Origin: Hyphomicrobium sp. | GTDB taxonomy: Bacteria > Pseudomonadota > Alphaproteobacteria > Rhizobiales > Hyphomicrobiaceae | NCBI GenBank assembly: GCA_030598645.1 | Contig: JAUVPN010000014.1 | Span: 1-17,376 of the forward strand | DNA length: 17,376 nucleotides | Reading direction: 5' to 3' | Shown here: piece after piece, positions 5,593 through 14,496 of the stretch | Position numbering within the stretch: position 1 is the first letter of the stretch | How the letters are laid out: each line of letters starts with the position of its first letter | The notes under the pieces: model-generated | What the model saw: only the letters and a program-made list of their open reading frames with translations | Databases searched by the model: none | What the model was told of the DNA's origin: nothing | Translations under genes and position numbers: made by a program

Positions 5593-6810
5593 ATGCAGGC
5601 GAATATCGACACCACAGCGCCTTTGGCAGGCGAGGGCGGCGGCAAGCCCAAACCCGTTAGAATGGCGACCAAGCTCGCCTTCCGGAATCTCTTTCACGAC
5701 CGTCTGAGCCTAACCGTTACGCTCGTCGGCATCGTCTTCTCGGTTGTGCTTGTAGCCATCCAGTGCGGGCTTTACATCGGCAACGAGCGCTTGATCGCGC
5801 TTATGATCGACAAAAACGGGTCAGAAGGTGACCTTTGGATCGTGCCACACGGCACCAAGAGCTTTGACGATCCTACTTTCCTTATGGGCCACGAAAAATA
5901 TGCCGTCCTGTCCACTCCCGGCGTCAAAGACGCCGAGGACCTGGTAGTAAGCTTTTCTGCCTGGCGCAAGCCCAAGCCCACGGGCGGAACGACGACCATA
6001 CTCCTTGTTGGGTCGGACCATGTTAACGGCACTATGAAACCTTGGCTTCAAAAGACCATTGTCGAAGGTAGCCTCAACGACCTACGCATGCCCTCCACGG
6101 TTGCCGTGGATGACAGTTATTTCTCCGCCCTCGGGGTGAACAAATTCGGCGACGCGGCGGAGGTCAACAACATTCGGGTGAAGGTCGGCGCGGTAACCCA
6201 CGGGGTTCGCTCCTTCACCACGCTGCCCTACGTCTTCACATCGCTGACACGCGCCCGTTCGTTGCTCGGAGCAACTGCAAATCAGGCCTCCTATACGCTC
6301 GTTCGTCTCGAACCTGGCGCCGATGCCAAAAAGGTGCGCGACGTTCTCGAAGCTCGTCTTGACGGCCGGGAGGTCTTGGAACAGGCCGAATTTCGCAAAC
6401 GCAGCGTGGACTACTGGTTGTGGGAGACAGGAGCGGGCGCGGCACTTTACGCCGGTGCGGCACTGGGACTAATCGTCGGCATCGTGATCGTTGCCCAGAC
6501 ACTCTACTCGAGCACCAAAGACCACTTGAACGAGTTCGCAACCCTGCGTGCACTCGGCGCCCCGGCGAGTTACGTTTACAAAGTCATCCTCATTCAAGCG
6601 CTACTAAGCGGGGTAATAGGGTATGCCATTGGCGTGATTATTAGCCTGTTCATCATTTGGCTCGCGAAGGACTCGTCGTTGGCAATCGTCATGACGCCGG
6701 GTTTCGCCGTGCTCCTCTTCTTGTTGACAATCGGAATGTGTTCGATTGCCGCGGTCTCTGCCATCTTCAAGGTGACGCGCATCGATCCTGCAGGAGTTTT
6801 CTCAAGATGA
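5593..6810 (+). CDS. ABC exporter permease, DevC/FtsX-like
   Basis: A 405-residue inner-membrane permease of the MacB/FtsX/DevC type (type VII ABC exporter architecture). After a cytoplasmic start, TM1 lies at about 39-62. A large periplasmic domain of some 215 residues follows (63-280), then three closely spaced TMs at about 283-303, 330-357 and 368-392. TKDHLNEFATLRALGA (308-323) is the conserved cytoplasmic loop that couples to the ATPase. Such permeases do not form a classical channel. They move a periplasmic pump that pushes substrates through a membrane-fusion protein and an outer-membrane duct. AAGGA (5581-5585) is a good ribosome-binding site 7 bases upstream. The stop overlaps the next gene's ATG (ATGA at 6807-6810), so translation is coupled. 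The substrate is unknown: DevBCA of cyanobacteria exports glycolipids, MacB peptides or siderophores. Confidence 0.9.
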   Translation: MQANIDTTAPLAGEGGGKPKPVRMATKLAFRNLFHDRLSLTVTLVGIVFSVVLVAIQCGLYIGNERLIALMIDKNGSEGDLWIVPHGTKSFDDPTFLMGHEKYAVLSTPGVKDAEDLVVSFSAWRKPKPTGGTTTILLVGSDHVNGTMKPWLQKTIVEGSLNDLRMPSTVAVDDSYFSALGVNKFGDAAEVNNIRVKVGAVTHGVRSFTTLPYVFTSLTRARSLLGATANQASYTLVRLEPGADAKKVRDVLEARLDGREVLEQAEFRKRSVDYWLWETGAGAALYAGAALGLIVGIVIVAQTLYSSTKDHLNEFATLRALGAPASYVYKVILIQALLSGVIGYAIGVIISLFIIWLAKDSSLAIVMTPGFAVLLFLLTIGMCSIAAVSAIFKVTRIDPAGVFSR

Positions 6811-7634
6811 GCGCGATGGTAGAAGCCGCCAAGCCACCTTCAAAAGTGATGCTGGAGGCAAAGGGCATCGTCAAGGTGTTCGGCACTGGTGCCGGCGAGG
6901 TCAAGCCGCTGAAAGGCATCGACCTGCAGCTACGGTCTGGCGAGCTGACCTTGCTCATGGGCCCGTCAGGAAGCGGCAAGACCACGCTGTTGTCTATCCT
7001 GGGTTGCATCCTGACGCCGACAGAGGGCGACCTCGAAGTCGCCGGCAACTCCACCGAAGGGCTGGATGCTGAGGGCCTCGCCGACGTGCGGCGCAAGAAT
7101 GTGGGCTTTGTGTTCCAAGGCTACAACCTGTTTCCGACGATGACAGCCTCGGAGAATGTCATGCTGGCGCTCGACGTCCGTTCAGCGCTTGTCGTCGATG
7201 CACCAGCCCATGCGGTCGGCGCCTTGGATGCAGTCGGACTGTCACATCGTGCAACGGCCTTTCCGTCAAAACTCAGCGGAGGTGAGAAGCAACGCGTCGC
7301 GATCGCCCGCGCACTTGCTGGCTCACCATCTGTAATCCTCGCTGACGAACCGACGGCTGCGCTCGACGCCGAAAACGGCAGAGCCGTAATGGCGTTGCTA
7401 TCAGAGGTCGCCAAGGACCCCAATCGAGCAGTGCTTGCGGTGACCCACGACCACCGAACAATTCCTTATGCCGACCGCATCATCAGGATCGAGGACGGTT
7501 ACATCGTGGGCGAGGAGCGCCCCGGCGAGACACCGGATCAAGGAAGCAAAACTCATGCAGGAAAAAGACGCCGCGGCAGCACCGCCAAAACAAAGGCCTT
7601 GGGAGGCCGCTATAGGATCAGGCGCCATGATTAG
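6807..7634 (+). CDS. ABC exporter ATP-binding subunit, DevA/MacB-like
   Basis: A 275-residue nucleotide-binding subunit with Walker A GPSGSGKT (52-59), Q-loop Gln104, signature LSGGEK (156-161), Walker B VILADEP (176-182) and switch His214. It belongs to the LolD/MacB/DevA group, which works with FtsX-like permeases. The start is taken at 6807, overlapping the permease stop by ATGA, with CAGGAG (6791-6796) upstream. An earlier in-frame ATG at 6657 lies inside the permease gene and adds 50 residues unlike any ATPase. The last 30 residues are strongly basic, beyond the usual end of the fold, and are encoded in the region that overlaps the start of the next gene. They may be a by-product of that overlap. 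Confidence 0.93.
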   Translation: MSAMVEAAKPPSKVMLEAKGIVKVFGTGAGEVKPLKGIDLQLRSGELTLLMGPSGSGKTTLLSILGCILTPTEGDLEVAGNSTEGLDAEGLADVRRKNVGFVFQGYNLFPTMTASENVMLALDVRSALVVDAPAHAVGALDAVGLSHRATAFPSKLSGGEKQRVAIARALAGSPSVILADEPTAALDAENGRAVMALLSEVAKDPNRAVLAVTHDHRTIPYADRIIRIEDGYIVGEERPGETPDQGSKTHAGKRRRGSTAKTKALGGRYRIRRHD

Positions 7635-8667
7635 AACAATTGCAGTTGTCCTCGCACTGACTCTCGCGGCGTTCGCCGGCTATTTGCTGAGCGTAGGTTT
7701 CTTTGGGGGCTCAGACTCCGCGACGAACACTGCCTCAGATGATGTCGATGCGGTGGAGTGGGTGGCAGCCGCACCCGGTCGCGTGGAGCCTGGCTCGGGT
7801 GAAATTCGCGTTGGAAGCGCGCTTTTGGGCAAAGTGGCCGAGGTGCCGGTGGCGATCAACGACAAGGTTGAAGAAGGACAGCTTTTGATCCGCCTTGACG
7901 ACGAGGAGGCGCGCGCGCGCCTCGCTGCGGCAGAAGCAGAGGAAGGCTTGGCCAGGCGCGAACGCGATAAGCAGCCGAGCACCAAAGGTCGAAGAAGAGT
8001 GTCGAATGCGGAGGATTCTGTCTATTCCGCTGAGCGCGAGGTTACAGGTGCTCACTTTGAGCTCGATGCAACGCTCGCTAGCAAGAACAAAGGCGACGCC
8101 ACCGATCAGCAGCTCACCGACGCGCGCAGCCGTCTTTCAAGAGCTCGCAAGCGCGTCAGGCGTGAGCGTCTGGAATACGCGCAGGCACAAGCTAAGTCCA
8201 ATCTGCCAGCCCCCAACCGCTTCGAGGCGGCTCTAACCAAAGCGCGTGCCAACGTGGCTTTGGCGGCCTCCCAGCTCGACAAGACACGCATTCGCGCACC
8301 CCGCTCTGGTAACGTGCTGCAGCTCAATGCCAAGGAGGGCGAGATTGTAGCACCGTCGCCGGAGACTCCTTTGGTCGTGATCGGCGACATGTCGGTCGTG
8401 AACGTCAAGGCCGAGGTGGACGACGGCGAAGTTTCTAAGATCAAAGTTGGACAGAGGGCATTCGTCCGATCGATCAACTATCCTGGCACGGACTTCGAGG
8501 GCCGTGTGAAAGAACTTGCACCGACGATGGCTATGCCGCGCATCAGCGCGCGGGGGCCGCGCCGGCCGACCGATATAGAAGTGCTCGAGATGACGATCGA
8601 ACTCGAAGGTGACGTACCTTTGCTACCCGGCATGCGGGTGGATGCCTTCGTGCGGCCGGACAGGTAG
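7555..8667 (+). CDS. HlyD/DevB-type membrane-fusion protein of the exporter
   Basis: A 370-residue periplasmic adaptor. The short cytoplasmic N-terminus is followed by one membrane anchor (about 27-49). The first half of the lipoyl domain is at 84-116, the helical hairpin at 118-245 is rich in Ala, Arg and Glu (coiled coil), and the second lipoyl half (TRIRAPRSGNVLQL, 244-257) leads into the beta-barrel and membrane-proximal domains (280-370). The adaptor would link the permease pair encoded just upstream to a TolC-type duct, which is not in this window. The start at 7555 is backed by AAGGAAG at 7540-7546 and overlaps the ATPase gene by 80 bases. An alternative ATG at 7627 also has AGGA 9 bases upstream and starts right at the membrane anchor with only 8 bases of overlap. 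Confidence 0.88.
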   Translation: MQEKDAAAAPPKQRPWEAAIGSGAMIRTIAVVLALTLAAFAGYLLSVGFFGGSDSATNTASDDVDAVEWVAAAPGRVEPGSGEIRVGSALLGKVAEVPVAINDKVEEGQLLIRLDDEEARARLAAAEAEEGLARRERDKQPSTKGRRRVSNAEDSVYSAEREVTGAHFELDATLASKNKGDATDQQLTDARSRLSRARKRVRRERLEYAQAQAKSNLPAPNRFEAALTKARANVALAASQLDKTRIRAPRSGNVLQLNAKEGEIVAPSPETPLVVIGDMSVVNVKAEVDDGEVSKIKVGQRAFVRSINYPGTDFEGRVKELAPTMAMPRISARGPRRPTDIEVLEMTIELEGDVPLLPGMRVDAFVRPDR

Positions 8668-8706
8668 GTCGCAGTCGCCTGGCCCGGGACGCGGGGCAGG
8701 GTCGCA

Positions 8707-9423
8707 TCAGAAGAGCACCTGACCGGCAAGCCCGAGGCGATCGAGCATCGCGTCACGCACTCTTTTTGTCTCCGCCGGCCACGCCGCAACCTTGGAGGCC
8801 ACCAAGTTGGCCTGGGAGCGCAAGATCACTCCGTCCTGTAATATTTTGAGACCATTAGCCCTTAACGTGGCACCCGTCGACGTGATGTCGACGATCAACT
8901 CCGCAGTGCCCGCCGCAGGCGTGCCTTCCGTCGCCCCGAGGCTCTCGACGATGCGGTAGTCGGTAAGTCCATTGGCGGAGAAGAACCGGCGCGTCAAATT
9001 GAGATATTTGGTGGCAACGCGCAGTGAACGACCGTGCACGCGCCGGAATACCGCCGCCGCCGCCTGAAGATCGGCAACCGTGTCGACGTCAAGCCAACAC
9101 TGGGGCACAGCCACGACAACATCGGCGTACCCGAATCCGAGCTTTTTCAGGAAGACTACGCGATGGTCCGCATTGGAGATGTTCTCGCGCACAAGATCCT
9201 CACCCGTAACGCCGATGTGGGCACTACCGGTGTTGAGGTGCGCCACGATCTGGGAGGCTGAAACGTAGGCCACATCGATGCCGCCAAGCCCTTCGATCTC
9301 GCCGCGATAGCCGCGTGCATCCCCTACCTTGCGCAGTTCAAGGCCTGCCTGGCTGAGAAAATTTCCCGTTTGCTCCATTAGCCGACCCTTAGAGGGCACT
9401 GCGAATACCAGTTGCGCGCTCAT
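8707..9423 (-). CDS. hisG: ATP phosphoribosyltransferase catalytic subunit, short form
   Basis: A 238-residue HisG that joins ATP and PRPP in the first step of histidine synthesis. The length shows the short form, which lacks the C-terminal regulatory domain and needs HisZ. Recognisable are PSKGRLME (10-17) and the PRPP-binding loop [14 protein letters not shown] (179-192). Its ATG overlaps the stop of hisZ by ATGA, so the two subunits are translated together from one transcript. It converges with the exporter operon, only 39 bases away, with no clear terminator in the gap. Confidence 0.96.
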   Translation of the reverse strand: MSAQLVFAVPSKGRLMEQTGNFLSQAGLELRKVGDARGYRGEIEGLGGIDVAYVSASQIVAHLNTGSAHIGVTGEDLVRENISNADHRVVFLKKLGFGYADVVVAVPQCWLDVDTVADLQAAAAVFRRVHGRSLRVATKYLNLTRRFFSANGLTDYRIVESLGATEGTPAAGTAELIVDITSTGATLRANGLKILQDGVILRSQANLVASKVAAWPAETKRVRDAMLDRLGLAGQVLF

Positions 9424-10598
9424 TGCTTGTCTCCGCCGACAACCGCTAGCAGACGCTCGGTGTGGATCGCTCCTCCAACAGCGGGGATCTGGCGCGCCGC
9501 GCCGACGGCCTTGAGCAGGCTATCGTAGCGACCTCCGCCAGCGACTGGACTTAACTGGCCAAGAGAAGGCGCGACGACCTCGAACACGAAGCCGGTATAG
9601 TAGGCGAGGTTGCGGCCGAATTCAGCGGAGAACTCGACCGTCGACATGTCGACACCGCTATCCTCGAGTAGCTCAATACGGCGCTCAAAGGTTTCCAGGG
9701 CTGCGGCAATATCCGGGCTCGCCTTGCCTAGTAGTTTGCGCAAGTGCTCGCTCGCCACACGCGCCGGCGCCGCAACATCAAGGTAGCCGTCAATCATAGC
9801 CGCGGTCGCGGCATTGAGCGGCTTGGCCTTTGCGTCAGCAGCTATGGAAAGCAGCCCGTCCGTGATCTCGCTAAGTGATCGGGTTCCCGAGAGCTCAATG
9901 CCCGCGCCTTCCAGATATTCGGCCACGCGTTGCTCCGCGACCGCTGTATCACCGACTTCGAGCCCCGCAAGAACAGTGGCGGGTACGGCACCGGTCGACC
10001 TGGCCGGGTGCGTTGTTAAGCGTTTCAGCTCCGCACGGAACGCCTCGGACTGCCCGAACTGGTGGCGCAAACGGCGTCGCCAGCGTTCGGGCATTTCGGC
10101 CGCGGCAAGCACGGCGTCGAAAAGGCCAAGGTCACCAATCCGGAGCTGCCAATTACGCAACCCGGCTTGGTGTAGCGCGGTCAAGACGAGCGAGAAGGTC
10201 TTGGCCTCAGCGTCCTGGCGAGCCACGTCCCCGTAAGACTCTATGCCCGCCTGGCGGAACTCGCGCGGGTGGGCGGCGTCTGCGCCCTCCGGTTGAATGC
10301 GAAACGCCGTTCCGTTGTAGCAATAACGCGCGCAGGCGCTGGGGTTCGGGTGGCGCTGCAAATACAGCAGGCAAGTCGGCACGGTAAGATCGGGACGTAG
10401 GCATAGCTCCTCACCATCAAGGCCGCCAAAAACGTAGGTGCGCCCCCTGAGGCTCTCGCCGACCACGTCGAGAAAGACGGCTGCTGGTTGAATCGCCGGT
10501 GGCGCCACGGCCTCATGACCCGCTGCGATAAACACGGAGAGTAGTTTTCGGGCCTGAGCCTCAAGGGCCTCAAAATCGCGTAGCGTCTGTACGCTCAT
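9420..10598 (-). CDS. hisZ: ATP phosphoribosyltransferase regulatory subunit
   Basis: A 392-residue protein homologous to the catalytic core of histidyl-tRNA synthetase but used as the regulatory subunit of short-form HisG. Class II synthetase-like motifs are visible: [10 protein letters not shown] (66-75), [13 protein letters not shown] (112-124) and GGGRYDSLL (354-362). It has no anticodon-binding domain of the kind found in HisS, and it lies directly before hisG with an ATGA overlap, both of which support HisZ over HisS. GGAA stands a few bases before the ATG. In many Hyphomicrobiales hisS lies just upstream; here it does not. Confidence 0.95.
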   Translation of the reverse strand: MSVQTLRDFEALEAQARKLLSVFIAAGHEAVAPPAIQPAAVFLDVVGESLRGRTYVFGGLDGEELCLRPDLTVPTCLLYLQRHPNPSACARYCYNGTAFRIQPEGADAAHPREFRQAGIESYGDVARQDAEAKTFSLVLTALHQAGLRNWQLRIGDLGLFDAVLAAAEMPERWRRRLRHQFGQSEAFRAELKRLTTHPARSTGAVPATVLAGLEVGDTAVAEQRVAEYLEGAGIELSGTRSLSEITDGLLSIAADAKAKPLNAATAAMIDGYLDVAAPARVASEHLRKLLGKASPDIAAALETFERRIELLEDSGVDMSTVEFSAEFGRNLAYYTGFVFEVVAPSLGQLSPVAGGGRYDSLLKAVGAARQIPAVGGAIHTERLLAVVGGDKQ

Positions 10599-10887
10599 GG
10601 TTCCAACTCAGAGTTCGTCTAGCAACTGCTTGCGATGACTTCTCAACACATCTCACGGGGCGGCAGCGCCTTAATGCTCGACCTTGTGAAGCAGGCCAAG
10701 CGGACCGGCAAGACTGTTTACGCCGCAACGATGCGTAGAATTCGGTGAATCGAGCGAAATCTAATGCCGCCATTCCCGCCGCGGTCATCAAATTGACCAT
10801 TGTGGGGGCCATGCGATAGTTGATGTTAACCAAGTAAAGTGGGCGCGGTGCCTGACATAGCTAGGTATCGTCAGGTGCAAATTTGTC

Positions 10888-11838
10888 ATGGGGCTAAAGA
10901 TGAACCGCTACCTCATCGCAGCAAGCTTAAGCGCTCTAGCGATTGCTGCAATCGTGGGCACCCCGCTTGCCGGTGTAAGCACCCCGCCCGCACCCGTCGC
11001 CGCCGAGAAGCCGGCCAGCGCCATAGGCGAGGAGACTTGGCCCATGCCGGTGGAAGATTTCCTCGCCGGCAATTACTTAGAACGGTCCGACGTAGTGCTT
11101 ACGCGACGCGACTGGGACCTTACGTCTTGGGCAATCCGCTGGGCTACGGACTCGCCCTTTTCGCACGCGGCCCTCGTATTCACCGGCCCACAGTTCGAGT
11201 CCGGCTATAGCAATACTTTCGTCATTGAGGCGGCCACCAGCGGGGTCGATCTGACAAACTTGCGGGATTACATTGCCGACAAGAGCTCCTTCCTGGCCAT
11301 TAAGCGCTTTCGCAAGGGCTGGTTCGACGAGCCAAAGCAGAGCCGCGTGCGCGGCCTGCTGCTCGATAAGATCAAAGCCGACTACAATTTCTGGGCGATT
11401 GGACATATTGCACGCAATATCTGGTTTGGCGTCGAGCGAAGTATGCGCGGCGACAAGGAAGCCATCCAAACATTCAGGGAAAGGGATTGGACCCCACCGA
11501 ACGAGTACATCTGCTCCGGGCTCGTTCAGATCGGCTTTGTCGAAACCGTCTTGGAGTACATCAAATCCGAACAGTTGCCCCCGTCCGCCTTGCGGGAGGT
11601 GGTGTTCCATAGCACGGCGGCTACGCGGCTACCCGACAAGGATGACTGGCAGTACCTAGACGATGAATCCTCAAAGACCACCGCGGTTCTCTTCCGCAAT
11701 CAAAACTTCGACGCGCTGGAATCAGTTACGCCAGAAGACCTGGCCTCAAGCGAAAAGCTCAATTGGCTGTATATGATCAAGAACGGCCTTGTGTACAAGG
11801 CCGACAGCTACGACGACGTGCGCAAGCTCATCGAGTGA
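10888..11838 (+). CDS. Secreted permuted papain-fold (YiiX / NlpC-P60-like) protein
   Basis: A 316-residue protein with an N-terminal signal peptide (hydrophobic about 8-30, then an Ala/Pro-rich stretch). The core matches the circularly permuted NlpC/P60 group (YiiX/YebB-like). SDVVLTRRDW (67-76) and SPFSHAALVF (89-98) give catalytic His93, VIEAATSGV lies at 112-120, and EYICSGLVQ (206-214) gives catalytic Cys209. As usual for the permuted fold the His comes before the Cys. Members are thiol hydrolases or acyltransferases acting on peptide or lipid bonds. The substrate here is unknown, and the export signal points to the envelope. An ATG at 10900 has GGGG 6 bases upstream and may be the true start; it only removes four residues. 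It stands alone, convergent with the next gene. Confidence 0.82.
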   Translation: MGLKMNRYLIAASLSALAIAAIVGTPLAGVSTPPAPVAAEKPASAIGEETWPMPVEDFLAGNYLERSDVVLTRRDWDLTSWAIRWATDSPFSHAALVFTGPQFESGYSNTFVIEAATSGVDLTNLRDYIADKSSFLAIKRFRKGWFDEPKQSRVRGLLLDKIKADYNFWAIGHIARNIWFGVERSMRGDKEAIQTFRERDWTPPNEYICSGLVQIGFVETVLEYIKSEQLPPSALREVVFHSTAATRLPDKDDWQYLDDESSKTTAVLFRNQNFDALESVTPEDLASSEKLNWLYMIKNGLVYKADSYDDVRKLIE

Positions 11839-11877
11839 CGACGCGTAGGCTCTTTGTTGATGGCCGTGCATCCGCGG

Positions 11878-12315
11878 CTATCGAATCGTTCGCAAACCTT
11901 GAATGCGTTGTACCACCTCACCCGAACGCTTGCCGCAACCGGCGAGGCAAATGACGGCGTTGCCTGCAGCTTCCGTCGCAGCATCAACACCAGCCAGCGC
12001 GACTTGCGATTTGCTCTTGCGGGCTGGATTAGGCAGGATCTGGACCGCCTCTGCCGTCGCCTTGCAGCCAGCGACGCAAACGACAACCAATTGCTCGCGA
12101 TGCCCCAAAACGATTGGCTTCACGCGGGCATTAGAAGCCGGCATGCCGGTGTGGCCAATTGCGACATCGTCGATGGTCGCGTCTTCCACACCATCGGGCA
12201 CCGCTTCCGCCGCGGCCGGGGTCAACGATGGTGCTAGCTCGTAGATACCGAGCGCAAAGAAGACTGATAGGAGGGCAAATACAATAAAGCGTGCTGATGA
12301 CAAAGACTGGGGCAT
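11878..12315 (-). CDS. Small membrane-anchored protein with duplicated CX3C motif
   Basis: A 145-residue protein that I do not recognise. A hydrophobic segment (about 9-28) gives an uncleaved anchor or signal peptide. The rest should lie in the periplasm. It contains two similar segments: VVVCVAGCKATAEAVQIL (77-94, Cys80 and Cys84) and AVICLAGCGKRSGEVVQRI (120-138, Cys123 and Cys127). The pattern (V/I)C-x-A-G-C is the same in both, as from an internal duplication. Four cysteines could form two disulfides or bind a metal or cofactor. GGGAGG stands 6 bases before the ATG, a strong ribosome-binding site that supports a real gene despite open frames on the other strand. It lies 193 bases downstream of the hydrolase gene on the same strand. 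Confidence 0.7.
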   Translation of the reverse strand: MPQSLSSARFIVFALLSVFFALGIYELAPSLTPAAAEAVPDGVEDATIDDVAIGHTGMPASNARVKPIVLGHREQLVVVCVAGCKATAEAVQILPNPARKSKSQVALAGVDAATEAAGNAVICLAGCGKRSGEVVQRIQGLRTIR

Positions 12316-12508
12316 CTAACGCCTCCCATTGAGGACCGCACCCAGCGCAATCCTCAGAACGAAGCGCAAAACGATAGCGCCTATGACGCAACTATCGCGA
12401 CGCGATCCGCCGATTGCCGGCACACATCCTTTGAACGACCGGTATGAGTGTCGCAAAACAGGGTAAACGAAACCCTTCTTTTCTCTCGCGGCGCGGCGGC
12501 CAGCTTCC

Positions 12509-14293
12509 TCATGGTGCCCGCATGTACCGCCAGTAGTCGCCTTTTTCGGTGGTAATCCGCTTGAGTTTTTCGAGGCGCTGATCGGGTGGACGTAGGCCTT
12601 TTTCGATTAGAGCGCCGATATCGTCGAGGAGTTCGTTGTTTTCGGCATAACCTGAGTGATTGAGCGCGAAAGTATCCGTGCTCGCCGCGGTTACGTCGAT
12701 AGTATCGATGCCCGGCACGATGAGCGGACCAGAGGCCGGCACGTCACCCGCGCGGGGGTTCTGCCAGAAGTTGCGCGAGACAATGAGCGCGCGGTCGTTG
12801 GAGGCCGCATAAAGCGTAACACCTTTCGCCACGCCATCGATGCGACGGGCGAGGTTGGTGAACGTGTCCGCATCGACGTCAGGAGCAGCCAGAATAATCT
12901 GGCTGATCACGAGTTCGTCCGGTGTAGACGACTTCAAGTCCTTTAGAACTTCGAGTAGCGGCTGATTGCCCATGCTGTGTGCGATAACGCTGATCGTTTT
13001 GGCGCCGCTTTGCTTCACGATGAGATCGAGATACTCGCGAAGGTATGGCCGCGCTTGCCCAGCGCTTTCACGGTCATAGGTGTAGCTGGCAACCGCGCCC
13101 CCTGACGGCCAGCTATAGACGAAGGAGGCGCCGTCGAATTTTAGGTCATAGGAGATCTGAGCGGTGCGATAGACTGCGTGGTCAAACGATGTATTGTATC
13201 CGTGCACGAAGAGAATTGCGTGATCTTTAAAACGCGCCGACTTCGCCAGCCGCTCGCGCGCGAGGCGGAGGAATTCTTCCCTGGTCAGCGCCTTAATTTC
13301 CTTGATGGTGAAGTGCTCCTTGGGGTCTTCGTCTTCTTCATAGATAGTCACATCGAAGTATGGAATGCGGATGGCCCAAGGGCGCTCGATCATGGGCACC
13401 TCGTGGCTTTTTGGAACCGTGACAATTGCACGGCCAAGCTCCAGCCTGCGCCCGCGCTCTGCGTTGTAGACAAGCCGTTTGGGATCGGCCTCAATCTCGC
13501 GATCCGTGCCAAAAAAAACCGGAACAACGTCAAAATCCTTATCGGCGTCGGCGGCCGCGGCGCTCACGTCAGAATCCGAAGACAGTGGAGTCGCAGGGGC
13601 TACACTTGCCTCAGGCTCTACCGACATCGGCGCGGCAGGTGCCCCTGCAGGGATGTCTTCAGTTGAGAAAGCTTCGGACGCCGGCGCGCGCATCTCAAAC
13701 TCAACTGTCGGCTCAGCCTCGTCCGGCGCACCGGACGCTGCTTCTGCGGCGGGGGCCGTGGGCTGCGCGCCGACGATGGGAGGGGGAACGGCGGGCGCCA
13801 TGGCCGGCGGAGTTGCCGCAGGCGCCGGCGGTAACTGGACTGCGCCAGGACCACCAAATGTCGGACTTCGCGCGGATGGCGCGAGAGCACCGCCACCGCT
13901 ATTTCGCTTCCCGTCCGTGCCGCCATTGGCTGCGGCTGGGCGTGGTGCAGGAGCCTCCATCTTAAAGGGCCGGCTGACGGTTTCACGCACGGCCTTACTT
14001 GTCTCGGTGCGCTCGCGCCTTCTTTGCCTCGTTACTGGTGGCACCTGATCCTTGGCCGCCGCCCGTCTATCATATGCGAGCCGAGAGTCGACGTTTTCGA
14101 ACTCCTTGCTCAATTTAGAGCTAACGACCAACGCTCCAGCAACGGGAACCGCAATGAGGATGAGCAGCCCAATGCGAACGATGGATTGCACTGCCATGGA
14201 ACTGGCGCGCGTGGCCCGCCACGCGATGACGTAGATGAGGATTGCAGCGATAATTGCCAGCGCTGCAATGACAACGCCTGGAATCTCAGGCAT
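12509..14293 (-). CDS. Membrane-anchored DUF900 alpha/beta hydrolase
   Basis: A 594-residue protein in three parts. Two hydrophobic segments (about 4-25 and 39-58) anchor it in the inner membrane. A long Ala/Pro-rich, low-complexity linker follows (about 110-250). The C-terminal half is a DUF900-type alpha/beta hydrolase starting at DVVPVFFGTDRE. It has the oxyanion segment FVHGYNTSFDHAVY, nucleophile Ser440 in AHSMGN, Asp472 in AAPDVD and His546 in LNHSGY as the likely triad. The family is annotated as esterase/lipase-like, and natural substrates are unknown. The start at 14293 is chosen because GGGGG stands 8 bases before it. A GTG at 14323 in the same frame lacks such a site. It is divergent from meaB. 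Confidence 0.88.
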   Translation of the reverse strand: MPEIPGVVIAALAIIAAILIYVIAWRATRASSMAVQSIVRIGLLILIAVPVAGALVVSSKLSKEFENVDSRLAYDRRAAAKDQVPPVTRQRRRERTETSKAVRETVSRPFKMEAPAPRPAAANGGTDGKRNSGGGALAPSARSPTFGGPGAVQLPPAPAATPPAMAPAVPPPIVGAQPTAPAAEAASGAPDEAEPTVEFEMRAPASEAFSTEDIPAGAPAAPMSVEPEASVAPATPLSSDSDVSAAAADADKDFDVVPVFFGTDREIEADPKRLVYNAERGRRLELGRAIVTVPKSHEVPMIERPWAIRIPYFDVTIYEEDEDPKEHFTIKEIKALTREEFLRLARERLAKSARFKDHAILFVHGYNTSFDHAVYRTAQISYDLKFDGASFVYSWPSGGAVASYTYDRESAGQARPYLREYLDLIVKQSGAKTISVIAHSMGNQPLLEVLKDLKSSTPDELVISQIILAAPDVDADTFTNLARRIDGVAKGVTLYAASNDRALIVSRNFWQNPRAGDVPASGPLIVPGIDTIDVTAASTDTFALNHSGYAENNELLDDIGALIEKGLRPPDQRLEKLKRITTEKGDYWRYMRAP

Positions 14294-14496
14294 AGGCGTA
14301 TCCCCCTTCCTATCGACTCGCACACATTTCGGGGCACTTTAGAAATGACTGCGGGCAGCAGCAAGATAGAGCGTGTACCACAAAAAAACTGGGACAAATC
14401 GTTCGCCAGCGACCCGTGTCAAAAGAATGACGAGCGATTCAGGCCCGATTCCGGTCTACAATTTCGTCGTAGAAGCGCTCGATGAAAGGAGCTTTG

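Noticed and set aside
10570..10833. Open frame of 87 codons upstream of hisZ
   Set aside because: It overlaps the hisZ start, has no family resemblance and its C-terminal half is typical non-coding Arg/Ser-rich sequence. It was also checked as a possible hisS remnant; no synthetase motif is present.
11854..12244. Plus-strand frames of 113 and 127 codons
   Set aside because: They are antisense to the CX3C protein, which has a strong ribosome-binding site and a signal peptide; the plus-strand frames have neither.
13426..14048. Plus-strand frames of 179 and 189 codons
   Set aside because: They are shadows of the Ala/Pro-rich linker of the DUF900 hydrolase; high GC and low complexity keep several frames open.
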